Assembly: GCF_020551945.1 (NCBI RefSeq)
Contig: NZ_JAJBZH010000005.1
Span: 372,001-436,000, forward strand
Length of the DNA: 64,000 nt
Reading direction: 5' to 3'
Source of the DNA: Cellulosimicrobium marinum
GTDB taxonomy: Bacteria; Actinomycetota; Actinomycetes; Actinomycetales; Cellulomonadaceae
A program made the position numbers and the translations under genes. Under the pieces are notes generated by a model that saw only the letters and a list, made by a program, of their open reading frames with translations, did not search any database and was not told the DNA's origin. Of this stretch, positions 49,613 through 59,133 are shown piece after piece. The number at the start of each line of letters is the position of its first letter. Positions within the stretch are counted from its first letter, which is position 1.

Positions 49613-50245
49613 TCAGCCCCTCTGCCCGCCGAGGACGCGCAGGGCGGCGCGCAGCGCCCCGGCGACGTCCGCGGCCTCGACGACGTCGACGCCCGCCTGG
49701 GCGAGCACGGTCGCCACGGCGTCGTCGGCGGCCTTGACGTTCCACCCGAGCCCGACGAGCGCCTCGACGACCTGGTCGCGGCGGTCCTCAGCGGCGGGGG
49801 CGGTGCCGACGGCGGCGGCACCGGCGGGAGCGTCGCTGCCGGTGGGGGCGCCGAGCTTGTCCCCGAGCTCGAGGGCGATGCGCTGGGCGCCCTTGTTCCC
49901 GATGCCGGGCACGCGGACGAGCGCGGCGATGTCGGCCCCGGCCACGGCGCGGCGCAGGGCGTCGGGGGTGTGCACGGCGAGCATCGCGAGCGCGAGGCGC
50001 GGACCGACCCCGCTCACGGTCTGCACGGTCTCGAAGACGGACCGCTCGTCGTCGTCCGCGAACCCGAAGAGCGTGAAGGAGTCCTCGCGCACGACGAGGC
50101 TGGTCGCGAGCCGTGCGCTCTCGCCGACGCGCAGGCCGGCGAGCGTCGCGGGGGTGGCGTGCACGAGGTACCCCACGCCGCCGACCTCCAGCACGGCCCG
50201 GTCGAGGTGCACGCTCGTCACGGTCCCGCTGAGCGAGGCGATCAC
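49613..50245 (-). CDS. ruvA: Holliday junction DNA-binding protein RuvA
   Basis: 210 aa. OB domain I ([30 protein letters not shown]), HhH motifs ([19 protein letters not shown] and [20 protein letters not shown]) and the C-terminal RuvB-binding domain ([29 protein letters not shown]) joined by an Ala/Gly-rich linker. GTG at 50243-50245 with GGAGG upstream chosen over the earlier frame start. Unlike the common ruvCAB operon, a 134-nt gap with a LexA-like box separates it from ruvC. Confidence 0.96.
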   Translation of the reverse strand: MIASLSGTVTSVHLDRAVLEVGGVGYLVHATPATLAGLRVGESARLATSLVVREDSFTLFGFADDDERSVFETVQTVSGVGPRLALAMLAVHTPDALRRAVAGADIAALVRVPGIGNKGAQRIALELGDKLGAPTGSDAPAGAAAVGTAPAAEDRRDQVVEALVGLGWNVKAADDAVATVLAQAGVDVVEAADVAGALRAALRVLGGQRG

Positions 50246-50331
50246 GGGGGGTCCTCCGATCGTCGGCCGACGGCCCGGGCGGGCGCGCCGGACGGGTGCC
50301 CCCGGCACGCCTGCGAGCGTGGCCGGGCGAT

Positions 50332-50347
50332 ACGAACAGGTGTACGA
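50332..50347. promoter_or_regulatory. LexA-like box upstream of ruvA
   Basis: ACGAACAGGTGTACGA matches CGAACRNRYGTTCG at 13 of 14 positions (GTACG instead of GTTCG). It lies about 87 nt upstream of the ruvA GTG and 33 nt past the ruvC stop, where a ruvAB promoter is expected, consistent with SOS control of ruvAB known in other bacteria. Confidence 0.65.
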
Positions 50348-50379
50348 CGGGTCACTCTAGCCCGGGCCCCCGACGCGCC

Positions 50380-50943
50380 CTACGCACGCCCGCGGCGCGC
50401 CGTCCGCTCGGCGGCGGCCCAGGCGCGCTGGGCGGGGGTGAGCTCGTGCCGCTCGCCCCCCTGGAGCGCCCCGGCGGGGCGCCACAGGTGGCAGATGGCG
50501 AGCGCGAGGGCGTCCGCGGCGTCGGCGGGCCGGGGCGGTTCGGCGAGCCCGAGGATGCCGGCGACCATGCGCTGCACCTGCTCCTTGCCCGCGCGCCCGC
50601 TGCCCGTGACGGCGGCCTTGACCTCGGACGGGGTGTGCAGGGCGACGGGGACGCGCCGCCGCGCGGCCGCGACCATGGCGAGCCCGGCGACCTGCGCCGT
50701 GCCCATCACCGTCCCGACGTTGTGCTGGGCGAACACGCGCTCGACCGCGACGACGTCCGGCACGTGCTCGTCGAGCCACGCGTCGAGCCTCTCGGCGATG
50801 CGCAGCAGGCGCAGGTCCACGCTCGTCTCGGGGTCGGACCGCAGCACCCCGACGGCCACCATCTCGGCGCGCCGCCCCGGCAGGGAGTCCACGACCCCCA
50901 CCCCGCACCGGGTCAGTCCAGGGTCCACTCCGAGCACGCGCAC
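50380..50943 (-). CDS. ruvC: Holliday junction resolvase RuvC
   Basis: 187 aa. RNase H-like resolvase with the four acidic residues: Asp7 ([14 protein letters not shown]), Glu in [23 protein letters not shown], and the Asp pair in [16 protein letters not shown]. Cleaves four-way junctions. GTG start. A C-terminal extension of about 20 residues ([22 protein letters not shown]) goes beyond the E. coli protein. Separated from yebC by 244 nt, so it may have its own promoter. Confidence 0.96.
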   Translation of the reverse strand: MRVLGVDPGLTRCGVGVVDSLPGRRAEMVAVGVLRSDPETSVDLRLLRIAERLDAWLDEHVPDVVAVERVFAQHNVGTVMGTAQVAGLAMVAAARRRVPVALHTPSEVKAAVTGSGRAGKEQVQRMVAGILGLAEPPRPADAADALALAICHLWRPAGALQGGERHELTPAQRAWAAAERTARRGRA

Positions 50944-51023
50944 GCGCTCAGCCTTTCACGACCTGCCGCCACATCCGTCGAGGCACGCGGCGGGACCGAC
51001 GAGACGACGCGGCTCCGGGCCGA

Positions 51024-51054
51024 CCGCCCGCCGGACGCGGGGACGGGCGGGCGG
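51024..51054 (-). terminator. Hairpin between yebC and ruvC
   Basis: Perfect 9-bp arms CCGCCCGCC / GGCGGGCGG with a 13-nt loop, about 130 nt past the yebC stop. A likely terminator of the yebC unit, without U-tract. Confidence 0.55.
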
Positions 51055-51157
51055 GGTGCGCGCGGTCGTGGCGGGCCTGGCGGGAGCGCCCGAGGAACGA
51101 GGGCGCGGATGGTAGACCGCGCGCGCCCCGCCCGTCCGGCCTACCGACCACGCCGTG

Positions 51158-51184
51158 GGTCGAGCGAGGTACCGGTCGAGCGAG
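51158..51184. repeat. Paired 11-bp direct repeat past yebC
   Basis: GGTCGAGCGAG occurs at 51158-51168 and 51174-51184, 5 nt apart, just after the yebC stop. No function is evident. Confidence 0.4.
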
Positions 51185-51187
51185 ACG

Positions 51188-51949
51188 TCACTCGTCGTTC
51201 TCGAGCTCCGCCATCACCTCGTCCGACGCGTCGAAGTTCGCGTAGACGTTCTGCACGTCGTCGCTGTCCTCGAGCGCGTCGATGAGGCGCAGGATCTTGC
51301 GGGCGCCGTCGGCGTCGACCTCGACCTGCATGGACGGGTGCCACACGGAGTCGGCGGAGTCGTACTCGATGCCGGCGTCCTGGATGGCGGTGCGCACGGC
51401 GACGAGGTCGGTGGCCTCGCACAGCACCTCGAAGACGTCGCCGGCCTCGGAGACGTCCTCGGCCCCGGCCTCGAGGGCGGCGAGCATGACGTCGTCCTCG
51501 CTCACGCCGTCGGCCTTGGGCACGACGACGAGCCCCTTGCGGGAGAACAGGTAGGACACGGAGCCGGGGTCGGCGAGGCTGCCCCCGTTGCGGGAGAACG
51601 CGGTGCGGACCTCGGCGGCGGCGCGGTTCTTGTTGTCGGTGAGGCACTCGACGAGCACGGCGATGCCGTTGGTGCCGTAGCCCTCGTACATGATCGTCTG
51701 GTAGTCGACGGCGTCGGCGCCCTCGCCGGAGCCGCGCTTGACGGCGCGGTCGATGTTGTCGTTCGGGACGGACGACTTCTTGGCCTTCTGGATGGCGTCG
51801 AAGAGCGTCGGGTTGCCGGCGGGGTCACCGCCGCCGGTGCGGGCGGCGACCTCGATGTTCTTGATGAGCTTCGCGAAGAGCTTGCCGCGCTTGGCGTCGA
51901 TCGCCGCCTTCTTGTGCTTGGTCGTGGCCCACTTGGAGTGCCCTGACAT
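51188..51949 (-). CDS. yebC: YebC/PmpR family DNA-binding protein
   Basis: 253 aa, full length. [37 protein letters not shown] is the standard N-terminus, then [28 protein letters not shown] and the [31 protein letters not shown] domain. Proteins of this family are transcriptional regulators or, in some cases, translation factors for proline stalls; which applies here is not known. ATG start, 6 nt downstream of pdxT, and thus probably cotranscribed with it. Confidence 0.95.
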   Translation of the reverse strand: MSGHSKWATTKHKKAAIDAKRGKLFAKLIKNIEVAARTGGGDPAGNPTLFDAIQKAKKSSVPNDNIDRAVKRGSGEGADAVDYQTIMYEGYGTNGIAVLVECLTDNKNRAAAEVRTAFSRNGGSLADPGSVSYLFSRKGLVVVPKADGVSEDDVMLAALEAGAEDVSEAGDVFEVLCEATDLVAVRTAIQDAGIEYDSADSVWHPSMQVEVDADGARKILRLIDALEDSDDVQNVYANFDASDEVMAELENDE

Positions 51950-51955
51950 GCGTTC

Positions 51956-52579
51956 CTACCCCTTCGCGATCTGGACGAACCGCTCGTGCACGCGCGCGTC
52001 GCCGGAGATCTCCGGGTGGAACGACGTGGCGAGCAGCGGTCCCTGCTGGACTGCGACGATCCTACCGGCGGCCGCGTCGGGGATCCCCGGCGTGCCGTCG
52101 TCCGGGATCCTGGCGAGGACCTCGACGCCGGGTCCGACGTCCTCGACCCAGGGCGCGCGGATGAAGACGGCGTGCACGGGGACGGCGTGGTCCCCGAGCC
52201 CGGCGAGGGCGAGGTCGGTCTCGAACGAGTCGACCTGGCGGCCGAAGGCGTTGCGCCGCACGGTCACGTCGAGGCCGCCGAGGGTGCGCTGGTCGGCGGT
52301 GCCGCCGAGGAGGCGGTCGGCGAGCAGGATCATGCCGGCGCACGACCCGTACACGGGCAGCCCGTCGGCGATGCGGGCGCGCAGCGGTGCGTCGAGCTCG
52401 AAGATGCGCAGGAGCTTGTCGATGGTCGTGGACTCGCCCCCGGGGAGCACGAGGCCGTCGACCTGCGCGAGCTCCTCGGGGCGCCGCACGCCGACGGTGC
52501 GTGCTCCCGCGCTCTCGAGCGCCGCGCGGTGCTCGCGGACGTCGCCCTGCAGGGCCAGGACACCGATCGTGATCGTCAC
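51956..52579 (-). CDS. pdxT: Pyridoxal 5'-phosphate synthase glutaminase subunit
   Basis: 207 aa. Class I amidotransferase that delivers ammonia to Pdx[22 protein letters not shown], the [14 protein letters not shown] substrate loop, nucleophile in [14 protein letters not shown] (Cys about 80), and [17 protein letters not shown] with the His/Glu. GTG start. It is split from pdxS (53940) by a plus-strand membrane gene and a NUDIX gene, unlike the adjacent pdxST of many bacteria. Confidence 0.96.
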   Translation of the reverse strand: MTITIGVLALQGDVREHRAALESAGARTVGVRRPEELAQVDGLVLPGGESTTIDKLLRIFELDAPLRARIADGLPVYGSCAGMILLADRLLGGTADQRTLGGLDVTVRRNAFGRQVDSFETDLALAGLGDHAVPVHAVFIRAPWVEDVGPGVEVLARIPDDGTPGIPDAAAGRIVAVQQGPLLATSFHPEISGDARVHERFVQIAKG

Positions 52580-52620
52580 GAGGGGTGATGATACGTCGGG
52601 CCGTTGCTAGCCTCGGCGCC

Positions 52621-53280
52621 GTGACCTTCCCTCCTGGCGCCGGACCGTCCGCCCCGTTCCCGTCACCCGGGGGCGGGTACCCGCCTCCGCCGCCCGTGCG
52701 GCGCAGCACGCGGGGTGCGACGGTGCTGATCGTCGTCGGGTCGGTGCTGCTGGTCCTGGCGACGGGGGCGGGCGCGCTGGGCGTGTCGACGTTCCTGCGC
52801 GCGGTGCCGACGGGCGTGGTCGACGGCGCGGGCGGGCCGGGTCCGGACGCCCTGGCGTCGGGTGGTGTGCCCGGCGAGGCGCAGGTGTCGGTCGTGGCGG
52901 GTGAGCCGTACAGCGTGTGGGCGGTGGTGCCGGCGGGCGGTGCGCCGTTCGGCGCGGACGACGTGCGGGTGACGTGCCCGGACGGGGCGTTGACGGTGGG
53001 GCGTCCGTCGGTGTCGGGGAGCTCGGGGGCGGGGTCGTTCGAGGCGACGACGGTGGCGGAGGTGACGCCGGGCGCGTCGCAGACGTGCACGGTGGCGGTG
53101 TCGGGCGGGTCCGTCGGCGCGGGCACGACGTTCGTGGTGACGGACGGGTGGCGCTTCGGGGAGTTCTTCGCGACGGTGGGCGGGACGATCCTGCTGTGGT
53201 TCGTCGCGATCGGGGGAGGTCTGCTCGGGCTCGGCCTGCTCGTCGGCGGGATCCTGTGGCGCGTGGTCGCCCGTCGCTGA
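52621..53280 (+). CDS. Hypothetical two-helix membrane protein
   Basis: 219 aa. A Pro/Gly-rich cytoplasmic N-terminus (FPPGAGPSAPFPSPGGGYPPPPP) leads to one helix (about 35-57, VLIVVGSVLLVLATGAGALGV), an extracytoplasmic domain with two Cys (VRVTCPDGALTV, SQTCTVAVSG) and a C-terminal helix (about 190-214, ILLWFVAIGGGLLGLGLLVGG). Not recognised. GTG at 52621 starts VTFPPGAG; an in-frame upstream start is possible. It is the only plus-strand gene between pdxT and pdxS and breaks up the pdx operon. Confidence 0.75.
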   Translation: MTFPPGAGPSAPFPSPGGGYPPPPPVRRSTRGATVLIVVGSVLLVLATGAGALGVSTFLRAVPTGVVDGAGGPGPDALASGGVPGEAQVSVVAGEPYSVWAVVPAGGAPFGADDVRVTCPDGALTVGRPSVSGSSGAGSFEATTVAEVTPGASQTCTVAVSGGSVGAGTTFVVTDGWRFGEFFATVGGTILLWFVAIGGGLLGLGLLVGGILWRVVARR

Positions 53281-53329
53281 GGTCCCGGCGTCCTCCCCCG
53301 GGCCCTCGGGGGTTCGGTGGTGCCGCGCG

Positions 53330-53896
53330 TCAGTGCTCGCGCGCGAGCCCGAGGTGGCGCGTGGTGCCGTCCCAGCCGCCGAGGAGCGGTCGCACGAGGT
53401 CGGCGAGCCCGTCGGGGAAGACCTCGATCTCGACGCGGGCGAGGGCGTCGAGGTCCCACCAGCGCACCTCGTCGACGACGTCGAGCTCGACGTCGGTCCA
53501 GCCCTCGCGGCTGAGGTCGTGCCCGGCGAGCACGGCGCCGTGCAGCCGCGCGAGGTAGATGACCTCGTCCTGGCGGCAGTGCTGGCGGGAGAAGTCGAAG
53601 ATCGCGCTGCGCGTGTACACGGGCCCGACGACCGCGGCGGGGTCGAGCTCGATGCCGGTCTCCTCGCGGACCTCGCGCACGGCGGCGGCGAGGTCGTCCT
53701 CGCCGTCGTCGATGCCTCCCCCGACGGTGAACCACCACGACCGCTCGGGCTGGTCGACGTCGTGCCCGCGCACGAGGAGCAGCCGGTCGGCGTCGTCGAG
53801 GAGCAGCACGCGGGCGCCGCGCCGGAAGTACAGGCCGTCGTCCCCGAGCACCCAGTCGGGGCCCAGGGACGACGGCGCGTCGGTGCGGTCGGTCAC
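53330..53896 (-). CDS. NUDIX hydrolase
   Basis: 188 aa. NUDIX box G-x5-E-x7-REUXEExGU in GGGIDDGEDDLAAAVREVREETGIEL, preceded by LLLDDADRLLLVRGHDVDQPERSWWFTVG, the usual core for nucleoside diphosphate-X hydrolysis. The substrate cannot be told. No membrane segment. GTG start. The pimA-linked NUDIX protein of mycobacteria (Rv2609c) is, as I recall, fused to an N-terminal membrane region; here a separate membrane protein lies at 55025-55672. Confidence 0.9.
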   Translation of the reverse strand: MTDRTDAPSSLGPDWVLGDDGLYFRRGARVLLLDDADRLLLVRGHDVDQPERSWWFTVGGGIDDGEDDLAAAVREVREETGIELDPAAVVGPVYTRSAIFDFSRQHCRQDEVIYLARLHGAVLAGHDLSREGWTDVELDVVDEVRWWDLDALARVEIEVFPDGLADLVRPLLGGWDGTTRHLGLAREH

Positions 53897-53939
53897 CGCG
53901 GCACCCGGGGCGTCGCGGTCGCCGGGTGGGACGTGGTCG

Positions 53940-54860
53940 TCACCAGCCGCGCTCGGCGAGCCGGTGCGGGACGGGGATGTCGTCGACGTTGATGCCGACC
54001 ATGGCCTCGCCGAGGCCGCGCGAGACCTTGGCGACGACGTCGGGGTCGTCGTAGAACGTCGTGGCCTTGACGATCGCGGCGGCGCGCTGGGCCGGGTTGC
54101 CGGACTTGAAGATGCCGGAGCCGACGAAGACGCCCTCGGCGCCGAGCTGCATCATCATGGCGGCGTCCGCCGGGGTGGCGATGCCGCCGGCGGTGAACAC
54201 GACGACGGGGAGCTTGCCCGTCGCGGCGACCTCCTTGACGAGCTCGTAGGGCGCCTGGAGCTCCTTCGCCGCGACGAACAGCTCGTCCTCGGGCAGCGAG
54301 GTGAGGCGGCGGATCTCGGCGCGGATGGTGCGCATGTGGGTCGTCGCGTTCGACACGTCGCCCGTGCCGGCCTCGCCCTTGGAGCGGATCATCGCGGCGC
54401 CCTCGGTGATGCGGCGCAGGGCCTCGCCGAGGTTGGTCGCCCCGCACACGAACGGCACGGTGAACTGCCACTTGTCGATGTGGTTGGCGTAGTCCGCGGG
54501 GGTGAGCACCTCGGACTCGTCGACGTAGTCGACGCCGAGGGACTGCAGCACCTGGGCCTCGACGAAGTGACCGATGCGGGCCTTCGCCATGACGGGGATG
54601 GAGACGGCCTCGATGATGCCGTCGATCATGTCGGGGTCGGACATGCGCGACACGCCGCCCTGCGCGCGGATGTCGGCGGGGACGCGCTCGAGCGCCATGA
54701 CGGCGACGGCGCCGGCGTCCTCGGCGATCTTCGCCTGCTCGGGGGTGACGACGTCCATGATGACGCCGCCCTTGAGCATCTCCGCCATGCCGCGCTTGAC
54801 CTTCGCGGTGCCGGTCGCGGCGCTCTCGGCGGGGACGTTCTGCTCGGACACGTTGGTCAC
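53940..54860 (-). CDS. pdxS: Pyridoxal 5'-phosphate synthase lyase subunit
   Basis: 306 aa. TIM-barrel PdxS/Pdx1 that builds PLP from ribose-5-phosphate, glyceraldehyde-3-phosphate and ammonia from Pdx[95 protein letters not shown] and [18 protein letters not shown] are classic. The GTG at 54858-54860 has GAGG about 7 nt upstream and yields [12 protein letters not shown] before the core. Confidence 0.97.
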   Translation of the reverse strand: MTNVSEQNVPAESAATGTAKVKRGMAEMLKGGVIMDVVTPEQAKIAEDAGAVAVMALERVPADIRAQGGVSRMSDPDMIDGIIEAVSIPVMAKARIGHFVEAQVLQSLGVDYVDESEVLTPADYANHIDKWQFTVPFVCGATNLGEALRRITEGAAMIRSKGEAGTGDVSNATTHMRTIRAEIRRLTSLPEDELFVAAKELQAPYELVKEVAATGKLPVVVFTAGGIATPADAAMMMQLGAEGVFVGSGIFKSGNPAQRAAAIVKATTFYDDPDVVAKVSRGLGEAMVGINVDDIPVPHRLAERGW

Positions 54861-55024
54861 CGGTACCTCACACGTTCGGTTCGGGGGAGCGTACGGCCGC
54901 CACGAGTCGACGGCCGGACCTCCGCGCGGTCGCGCCGACCGTACCCGACGGGCGGGCAGGGGGCGTGCGCGGTGGCGGGCACATGCTCGCACACCTGGTC
55001 CATCGTACTGCGGCGCGTCCCGCC

Positions 55025-55672
55025 TCAGGCCGCTCCTGCGGCCAGCTCGACCGGGCGCCCGAGGCCGACGGGCCACGCGTCGTCGAGCTCGACCGTGGCG
55101 GGCATCGGGGCGTGCCCGGCGACCCGGAACAGCCGGACCCACCACTTCGCCCGGACCCGCAGCGCCTGGGCGACGGCGCCGTTGTGGAACCGGCGCGCGA
55201 GCTGGGCGCGGTACCACGCGGCCGCGAGGTTGCCGAGCAGCTCGTCGGCGCCGGACGCGCGCAGCTCGAGGACGTCGTCGGGGTCCTCGAACGCGGACCG
55301 CAGGGTCGCGGACAGGTCCGACTCGGCGAGCGCCCGGGAGGGCGCCATCCCTCCCAGGAGCCGTCGCGGGCGCGGTTCGACGGTCTCCCCCAGGCCCGGG
55401 ACGGAGCCGACGAGGCGGCGGGAGTCGGCGTCGTCGTCGAGCACGGCGTGCGCCGCCTCGGCGACGAGGACGGACGTCGCCGGGTCCAGCTCGCCGGACG
55501 CGGCGAGGTCGACGGCGGCCGACGCGCGGCGCACGAGCTGGGCGTCGAGGGCGAGCCGGGACGCCATGACCTTGCGGTGCAGGCGGTCGAGGCGTGACGC
55601 CGCGACCCACAGGAGCCACCCGAGGAGGGCGACGGCGGCCACGACGACGACCGCGATCTCGGACCAGGTCAC
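55025..55672 (-). CDS. Membrane-anchored LemA-like/unknown protein of the pimA operon
   Basis: 215 aa. One N-terminal helix (about 5-25, [21 protein letters not shown]), then [32 protein letters not shown], which resembles the LemA-like start of mycobacterial Rv2609c, and a helical remainder ([23 protein letters not shown]...[29 protein letters not shown]). It has no NUDIX box. GTG start overlaps the pimA stop (GTGA), so it is coupled to PIM synthesis. My reading is that the membrane half of Rv2609c is a separate gene here. Confidence 0.65.
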   Translation of the reverse strand: MTWSEIAVVVVAAVALLGWLLWVAASRLDRLHRKVMASRLALDAQLVRRASAAVDLAASGELDPATSVLVAEAAHAVLDDDADSRRLVGSVPGLGETVEPRPRRLLGGMAPSRALAESDLSATLRSAFEDPDDVLELRASGADELLGNLAAAWYRAQLARRFHNGAVAQALRVRAKWWVRLFRVAGHAPMPATVELDDAWPVGLGRPVELAAGAA

Positions 55673-56886
55673 GGGCGCTCCTCCTCGCGGCGTTCCGGGC
55701 GTCCTCGGCCGACGAGGCGGCCGCCGCGCAGGGAGCGCGGGTCCTCGTGCACGGGGATCACGGCCTCCGACGCCGCGAGGACGGTCTCGTAGACGGCCAG
55801 CACCTCGGCCGTCACGGTGGACCAGTCGAACCGCCGGACGAACGCCGAGGCCCGCTCGCGGTAGTCGGCCCGTCGCGCCGGGTCGGCGAGCACCTCGACG
55901 ACGGTCTCGGCCAGCGCCGCGCCGTCGCCGACGGCGAACAGGGCGCCGGCCGCGCCGTCGTCAAGCACGCGACGGAACGCGCCGAGGTCGCTCGCCACGA
56001 CGCACGCGCCGGCGCTCATGGCCTCGACGAGGACGATGCCGAAGCTCTCCCCGCCGGTCTGGGGCGCCACGTAGAGGTCGACGGACGCGAGCATGCTCGC
56101 CTTGTCCTCGTCGCTGATGCCGCCCAGGAACTCGACGGACGCGGCGTGCTCCCCCAGCGCGGCGACGGCCTCGTCGCGGCCGGTGTCGCCGCGGCCCGCG
56201 ACGAGGAACCGTGCGCCGGGCACGCGCGCGAGGATGCGCGGGATCGCGTCGGTGAGGACGGGCAGGCCCTTGCGCGGCTCGTCGAGGCGGCCGAGGAAGG
56301 CGATCGTCGGGGCGTCGGGGGTGCCCTGCCAGCGTGCCTGCGGCGCGGCGTCCGCGAACGTGTCGACGTAGACGCCGTTCGGGATGACCACCGCGTCGCC
56401 GCCGAGGTGCTCGACGAGGGTGCGGCGCGCGTCCTCGGAGACCGCGATGCGCGCGTCGATCTTCTCGAGCCCCTGGCGCACGAGCGGGTACGCCACCTGG
56501 AGCGCGCGCGACCGCACGAGCGACGTGTGGAAGGTCCCGACGATCGGCCCCTGGGCGATCCACAGCGCGCTCATGGACAGCGACGGGTTGACCGGCTCGT
56601 GCAGGTGCAGGACGTCGAACCGTCCCGCGTCGAGCCAGCGCCGGACCCGCCCGACGGTCCGGGGACCGAACGAGACCCGCGCGACGGAGCCGTTGTAGCG
56701 GACCGGGATCGCCCCGCCGACCGGGGTGAGGTAGTCGGGGACGGGGGTGTCGTCGTCCGCGGGGGCGAGGACGGACACGTGGTGGCCCTGCGCCATGAGC
56801 GCCTCGGCGAGGTCGCGCACGTGGAACTGCACGCCGCCGGGCGCGTCGAACGAGTACGGGCACACGATCCCGACGCGCAGGCTCAT
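55669..56886 (-). CDS. pimA: Phosphatidylinositol mannosyltransferase (PimA-like)
   Basis: 405 aa. GT4 fold: N-terminal [36 protein letters not shown] with the GGV phosphate loop and the C-terminal Rossmann-like [50 protein letters not shown]...[47 protein letters not shown] with the E-x7-E motif. It transfers mannose from GDP-mannose to PI, starting PIM synthesis. ATG overlaps patA (ATGA). C-terminus has a short Arg/Glu-rich tail ([12 protein letters not shown]). Confidence 0.92.
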   Translation of the reverse strand: MSLRVGIVCPYSFDAPGGVQFHVRDLAEALMAQGHHVSVLAPADDDTPVPDYLTPVGGAIPVRYNGSVARVSFGPRTVGRVRRWLDAGRFDVLHLHEPVNPSLSMSALWIAQGPIVGTFHTSLVRSRALQVAYPLVRQGLEKIDARIAVSEDARRTLVEHLGGDAVVIPNGVYVDTFADAAPQARWQGTPDAPTIAFLGRLDEPRKGLPVLTDAIPRILARVPGARFLVAGRGDTGRDEAVAALGEHAASVEFLGGISDEDKASMLASVDLYVAPQTGGESFGIVLVEAMSAGACVVASDLGAFRRVLDDGAAGALFAVGDGAALAETVVEVLADPARRADYRERASAFVRRFDWSTVTAEVLAVYETVLAASEAVIPVHEDPRSLRGGRLVGRGRPERREEERP

Positions 56887-57854
56887 GCCGCACCCCCGGG
56901 TGCCTCGCCCGCGGCCTCCTTGGTGCGGGCGTAGCGCTCGGGGTCGAGGTCCTCGACGAACACCTTCTGCAGCATGTGCCAGTCCTCGGGGTGCTCGCGG
57001 ATCGCGACCGACAGCGCGTCCACCCAGCCCTGCGTGAGGGCCGCGACCTGCTCCGCGCGCGGCACGCCCGCAGGAACCTCGACGCGAGGGAAGAACCGGA
57101 TGACCAGGCCCCACGCGGTCCCGGCCGCCCGCCGGCGCTCGCCCCGCAGGCGCTCGTAGTAGATGCCGGTGGGGACCAGCGGCGTGCCCGTGCTCACGGC
57201 GAGCGCCGCGGGCCCGGCGGCCACGCGTGCGCGACGGCCGAACAGGTCGACCTCCACGCCGCGGGCCGTGAGGTCGCGGTCGGCCAGCAGCGGGATGATG
57301 CGGCCCGGTCGGCTCGCGCCGCGCACGAGGTCGCGGAACACGTCGCCGTCGCCGAGGGCGAGGATCTCCAGCCCGATCGAGGTGCGGAACGCGAGGAACT
57401 CCTCGAACAGCTCGGGCGGTTCCAGGCGCTCGGCGACGGTGAGGACGGGCGCGATGTTCGGGGTCGCGAACGCGCCCGCGAGATCCCAGTTCCCCTGGTG
57501 GGCCAGCGCGAGCACGGGGCTACGGTCCCCGTCGAGGTGCACGGTGAGGTTGTCGTAGTCGACGAGCCGCACCCGGGCCGTCACCTGCTCCGGGCTCCAG
57601 GCCGGGAGGGTGAACGCCTCGCGGTAGTAGCGCATGTACGAGCGCATCCCGGCGCGGGACAGGCGGCGCAGCTCGCGGGGTCGCAGGCCCGGGCGGACCC
57701 GCGCGAGGTTCTTCTCGAGCTGGCGCACCCCGCCCCCGCGGGCGAGCCACGCGACGTCGGCCACGGCGGTGAAGACGCCCCGCAGGACCGGGTCGGGGAC
57801 CTTGTGCGCGTGGCGCCACGCGAACGTGAACGCCTTCCCGGAGTCGAACCCCAT
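56883..57854 (-). CDS. patA: PIM acyltransferase (PatA-like lysophospholipid acyltransferase)
   Basis: 323 aa. LPLAT fold of the HtrB/PatA kind: the catalytic HxxxxD in LALAHQGNWDLAGAFA (His about residue 127), the substrate-site Glu (VAERLEPPELFEEFLAFRTSIGLEIL), and RIIPLLADRDLTARGVEVDLFGRRARVAAGPAALAVSTGTPLVPTGIYYE. In mycobacteria PatA acylates the mannose of PIM1/PIM2 at the inner leaflet. The ATG is 2 nt after the pgsA stop, the stop overlaps pimA. Position and motifs together make the call firm. Confidence 0.88.
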   Translation of the reverse strand: MGFDSGKAFTFAWRHAHKVPDPVLRGVFTAVADVAWLARGGGVRQLEKNLARVRPGLRPRELRRLSRAGMRSYMRYYREAFTLPAWSPEQVTARVRLVDYDNLTVHLDGDRSPVLALAHQGNWDLAGAFATPNIAPVLTVAERLEPPELFEEFLAFRTSIGLEILALGDGDVFRDLVRGASRPGRIIPLLADRDLTARGVEVDLFGRRARVAAGPAALAVSTGTPLVPTGIYYERLRGERRRAAGTAWGLVIRFFPRVEVPAGVPRAEQVAALTQGWVDALSVAIREHPEDWHMLQKVFVEDLDPERYARTKEAAGEAPGGAA

Positions 57855-57856
57855 GC

Positions 57857-58522
57857 TCAGCGGGCACCTTCCGTGTCGTCGGGACCGGCGGCGCCGGCGA
57901 GGGCGAGGGCCTGGCGGCGCACGGTGGCGACGCGCTGGACGATCGTCACGGCGCTCGCGAGCGCGAGGAGCCCGAGCACGACGACGAGCACGACGGCGGG
58001 GACGCCCAGCCCGACGAGCCCGGTGGCGACGAGCGCGGCGACGAGCCGGTCGGCGCGCTCGGCGATGCCGACCTGGGCCGTCATGCCGACGCTCTCGGCG
58101 CGGGCGCGCGCGTAGGGCACGACGGCGCCGAGCGCGAGGCACGCGAGCGCCGCCCCGGTCCCCCACGCGGCGAGATCCGGGGTGAGGCGGTCGTCGTCGG
58201 CGCGCACGAACCACAGCGTGAGGCCGACGAAGATCGCGGCGTCGGCGAGCCGGTCCAGCGTGGAGTCGAGGAACGCGCCCCAGGGCCCGGACCGCCCGGC
58301 GCGGCGGGCCATCACGCCGTCGAGCACGTCGGCGAACGCGAAGACCATGACGACCATGGTGCCCGCGAAGAGGTGCCCGGTCGGGAAGAGCCACAGCGCG
58401 CCGGCGACGGCGCCGAGCGTGCCCACGAGGGTGACGACGTCGGGGCTCACGCCGAGCCGGAGCAGGAGCGCGGCGAGCGGGGTGAAGAGCCGGGTGGTGA
58501 GCGCACGCAGGCGTCCGAACAT
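57857..58522 (-). CDS. CDP-alcohol phosphatidyltransferase (PI/PIP synthase, PgsA-like)
   Basis: 221 aa, about six helices. The CDP-OH-P motif D-x2-D-G-x2-A-R-x8-G-x3-D-x3-D is present as DVLDGVMARRAGRSGPWGAF followed by LDSTLDRLAD. Located next to the PIM genes, it most likely makes phosphatidylinositol (phosphate) from CDP-diacylglycerol and inositol (phosphate), like mycobacterial PgsA1. A cardiolipin or PG synthase is less likely in this context. The ATG overlaps the HIT stop by one base. Confidence 0.88.
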   Translation of the reverse strand: MFGRLRALTTRLFTPLAALLLRLGVSPDVVTLVGTLGAVAGALWLFPTGHLFAGTMVVMVFAFADVLDGVMARRAGRSGPWGAFLDSTLDRLADAAIFVGLTLWFVRADDDRLTPDLAAWGTGAALACLALGAVVPYARARAESVGMTAQVGIAERADRLVAALVATGLVGLGVPAVVLVVVLGLLALASAVTIVQRVATVRRQALALAGAAGPDDTEGAR

Positions 58523-59127
58523 CAGGCGCCGCCCTCCGTCCGGCCGGGACCCGCGGGCGCGGGCCACGCGGCGGCGAGCTTCGCCCGCGTGTCGGCCAGG
58601 AGCTCGGGGACGGCCTTCGTGCGCCCGACGACGGGCAGGAAGTTCGCGTCGCCCGTCCAGCGCGGCACGACGTGCTGGTGCAGGTGCGCCGCGATCCCCG
58701 CCCCGGCGACCGCGCCCTGGTTCATGCCCAGGTTGAAGCCGTGCGGGGCGGACACGGCCCGCACGACCCGCATCGCGGTCTGCGTGAGGTGCGCGACCTC
58801 GACCGTCTCCGCGTCGGTGAGGTCCGTGTAGTCGGAGACGTGCCGGTAGGGCACGACCATGAGGTGGCCGGGGTTGTACGGGTACAGGTTGAGCACGACG
58901 TACGCCGCCCGGCCGCGCGCGACGACCAGCCCGTCCTCGTCGCTGCGCTCCGGGGCGCGGCAGAACGGGCACGCGCCCGCCGTGTCGTCGGCGGGCCTGT
59001 CCTGCCCGCCGATGTACACCATGCGGTGGGGCGTCCACAGGCGCTCGAGCCCGTCGTCGAACCGGGGGTGGTCCTCCGGCGGCTCGACGACGGGCCCGGG
59101 AGCGGCGCCCGGCTGCTCCTCGCTCAC
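58522..59127 (-). CDS. HIT family hydrolase
   Basis: 201 aa. CPFCRAPERSDEDGLVVARGRAAYVVLNLYPYNPGHLMVVPYRHVSDYTDL leads to the HIT triad HLHQHVVPRW near residue 152 (the His-phi-His-phi-His motif). CPFC suggests a zinc site as in related HIT proteins. Comparable to Rv2613c, an AP4A phosphorylase-like protein beside pgsA1 in mycobacteria, so adenosine polyphosphate phosphorylase activity is plausible. GTG start, 6 nt after the thrS stop, so both probably share a transcript. Confidence 0.88.
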   Translation of the reverse strand: MSEEQPGAAPGPVVEPPEDHPRFDDGLERLWTPHRMVYIGGQDRPADDTAGACPFCRAPERSDEDGLVVARGRAAYVVLNLYPYNPGHLMVVPYRHVSDYTDLTDAETVEVAHLTQTAMRVVRAVSAPHGFNLGMNQGAVAGAGIAAHLHQHVVPRWTGDANFLPVVGRTKAVPELLADTRAKLAAAWPAPAGPGRTEGGA

Positions 59128-59133
59128 GGGCGC

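Noticed and set aside
51158-51184. Paired GGTCGAGCGAG repeat as a regulatory site for ruvC
   Set aside because: It lies over 200 nt upstream of ruvC and directly past yebC; no related copies elsewhere were seen.
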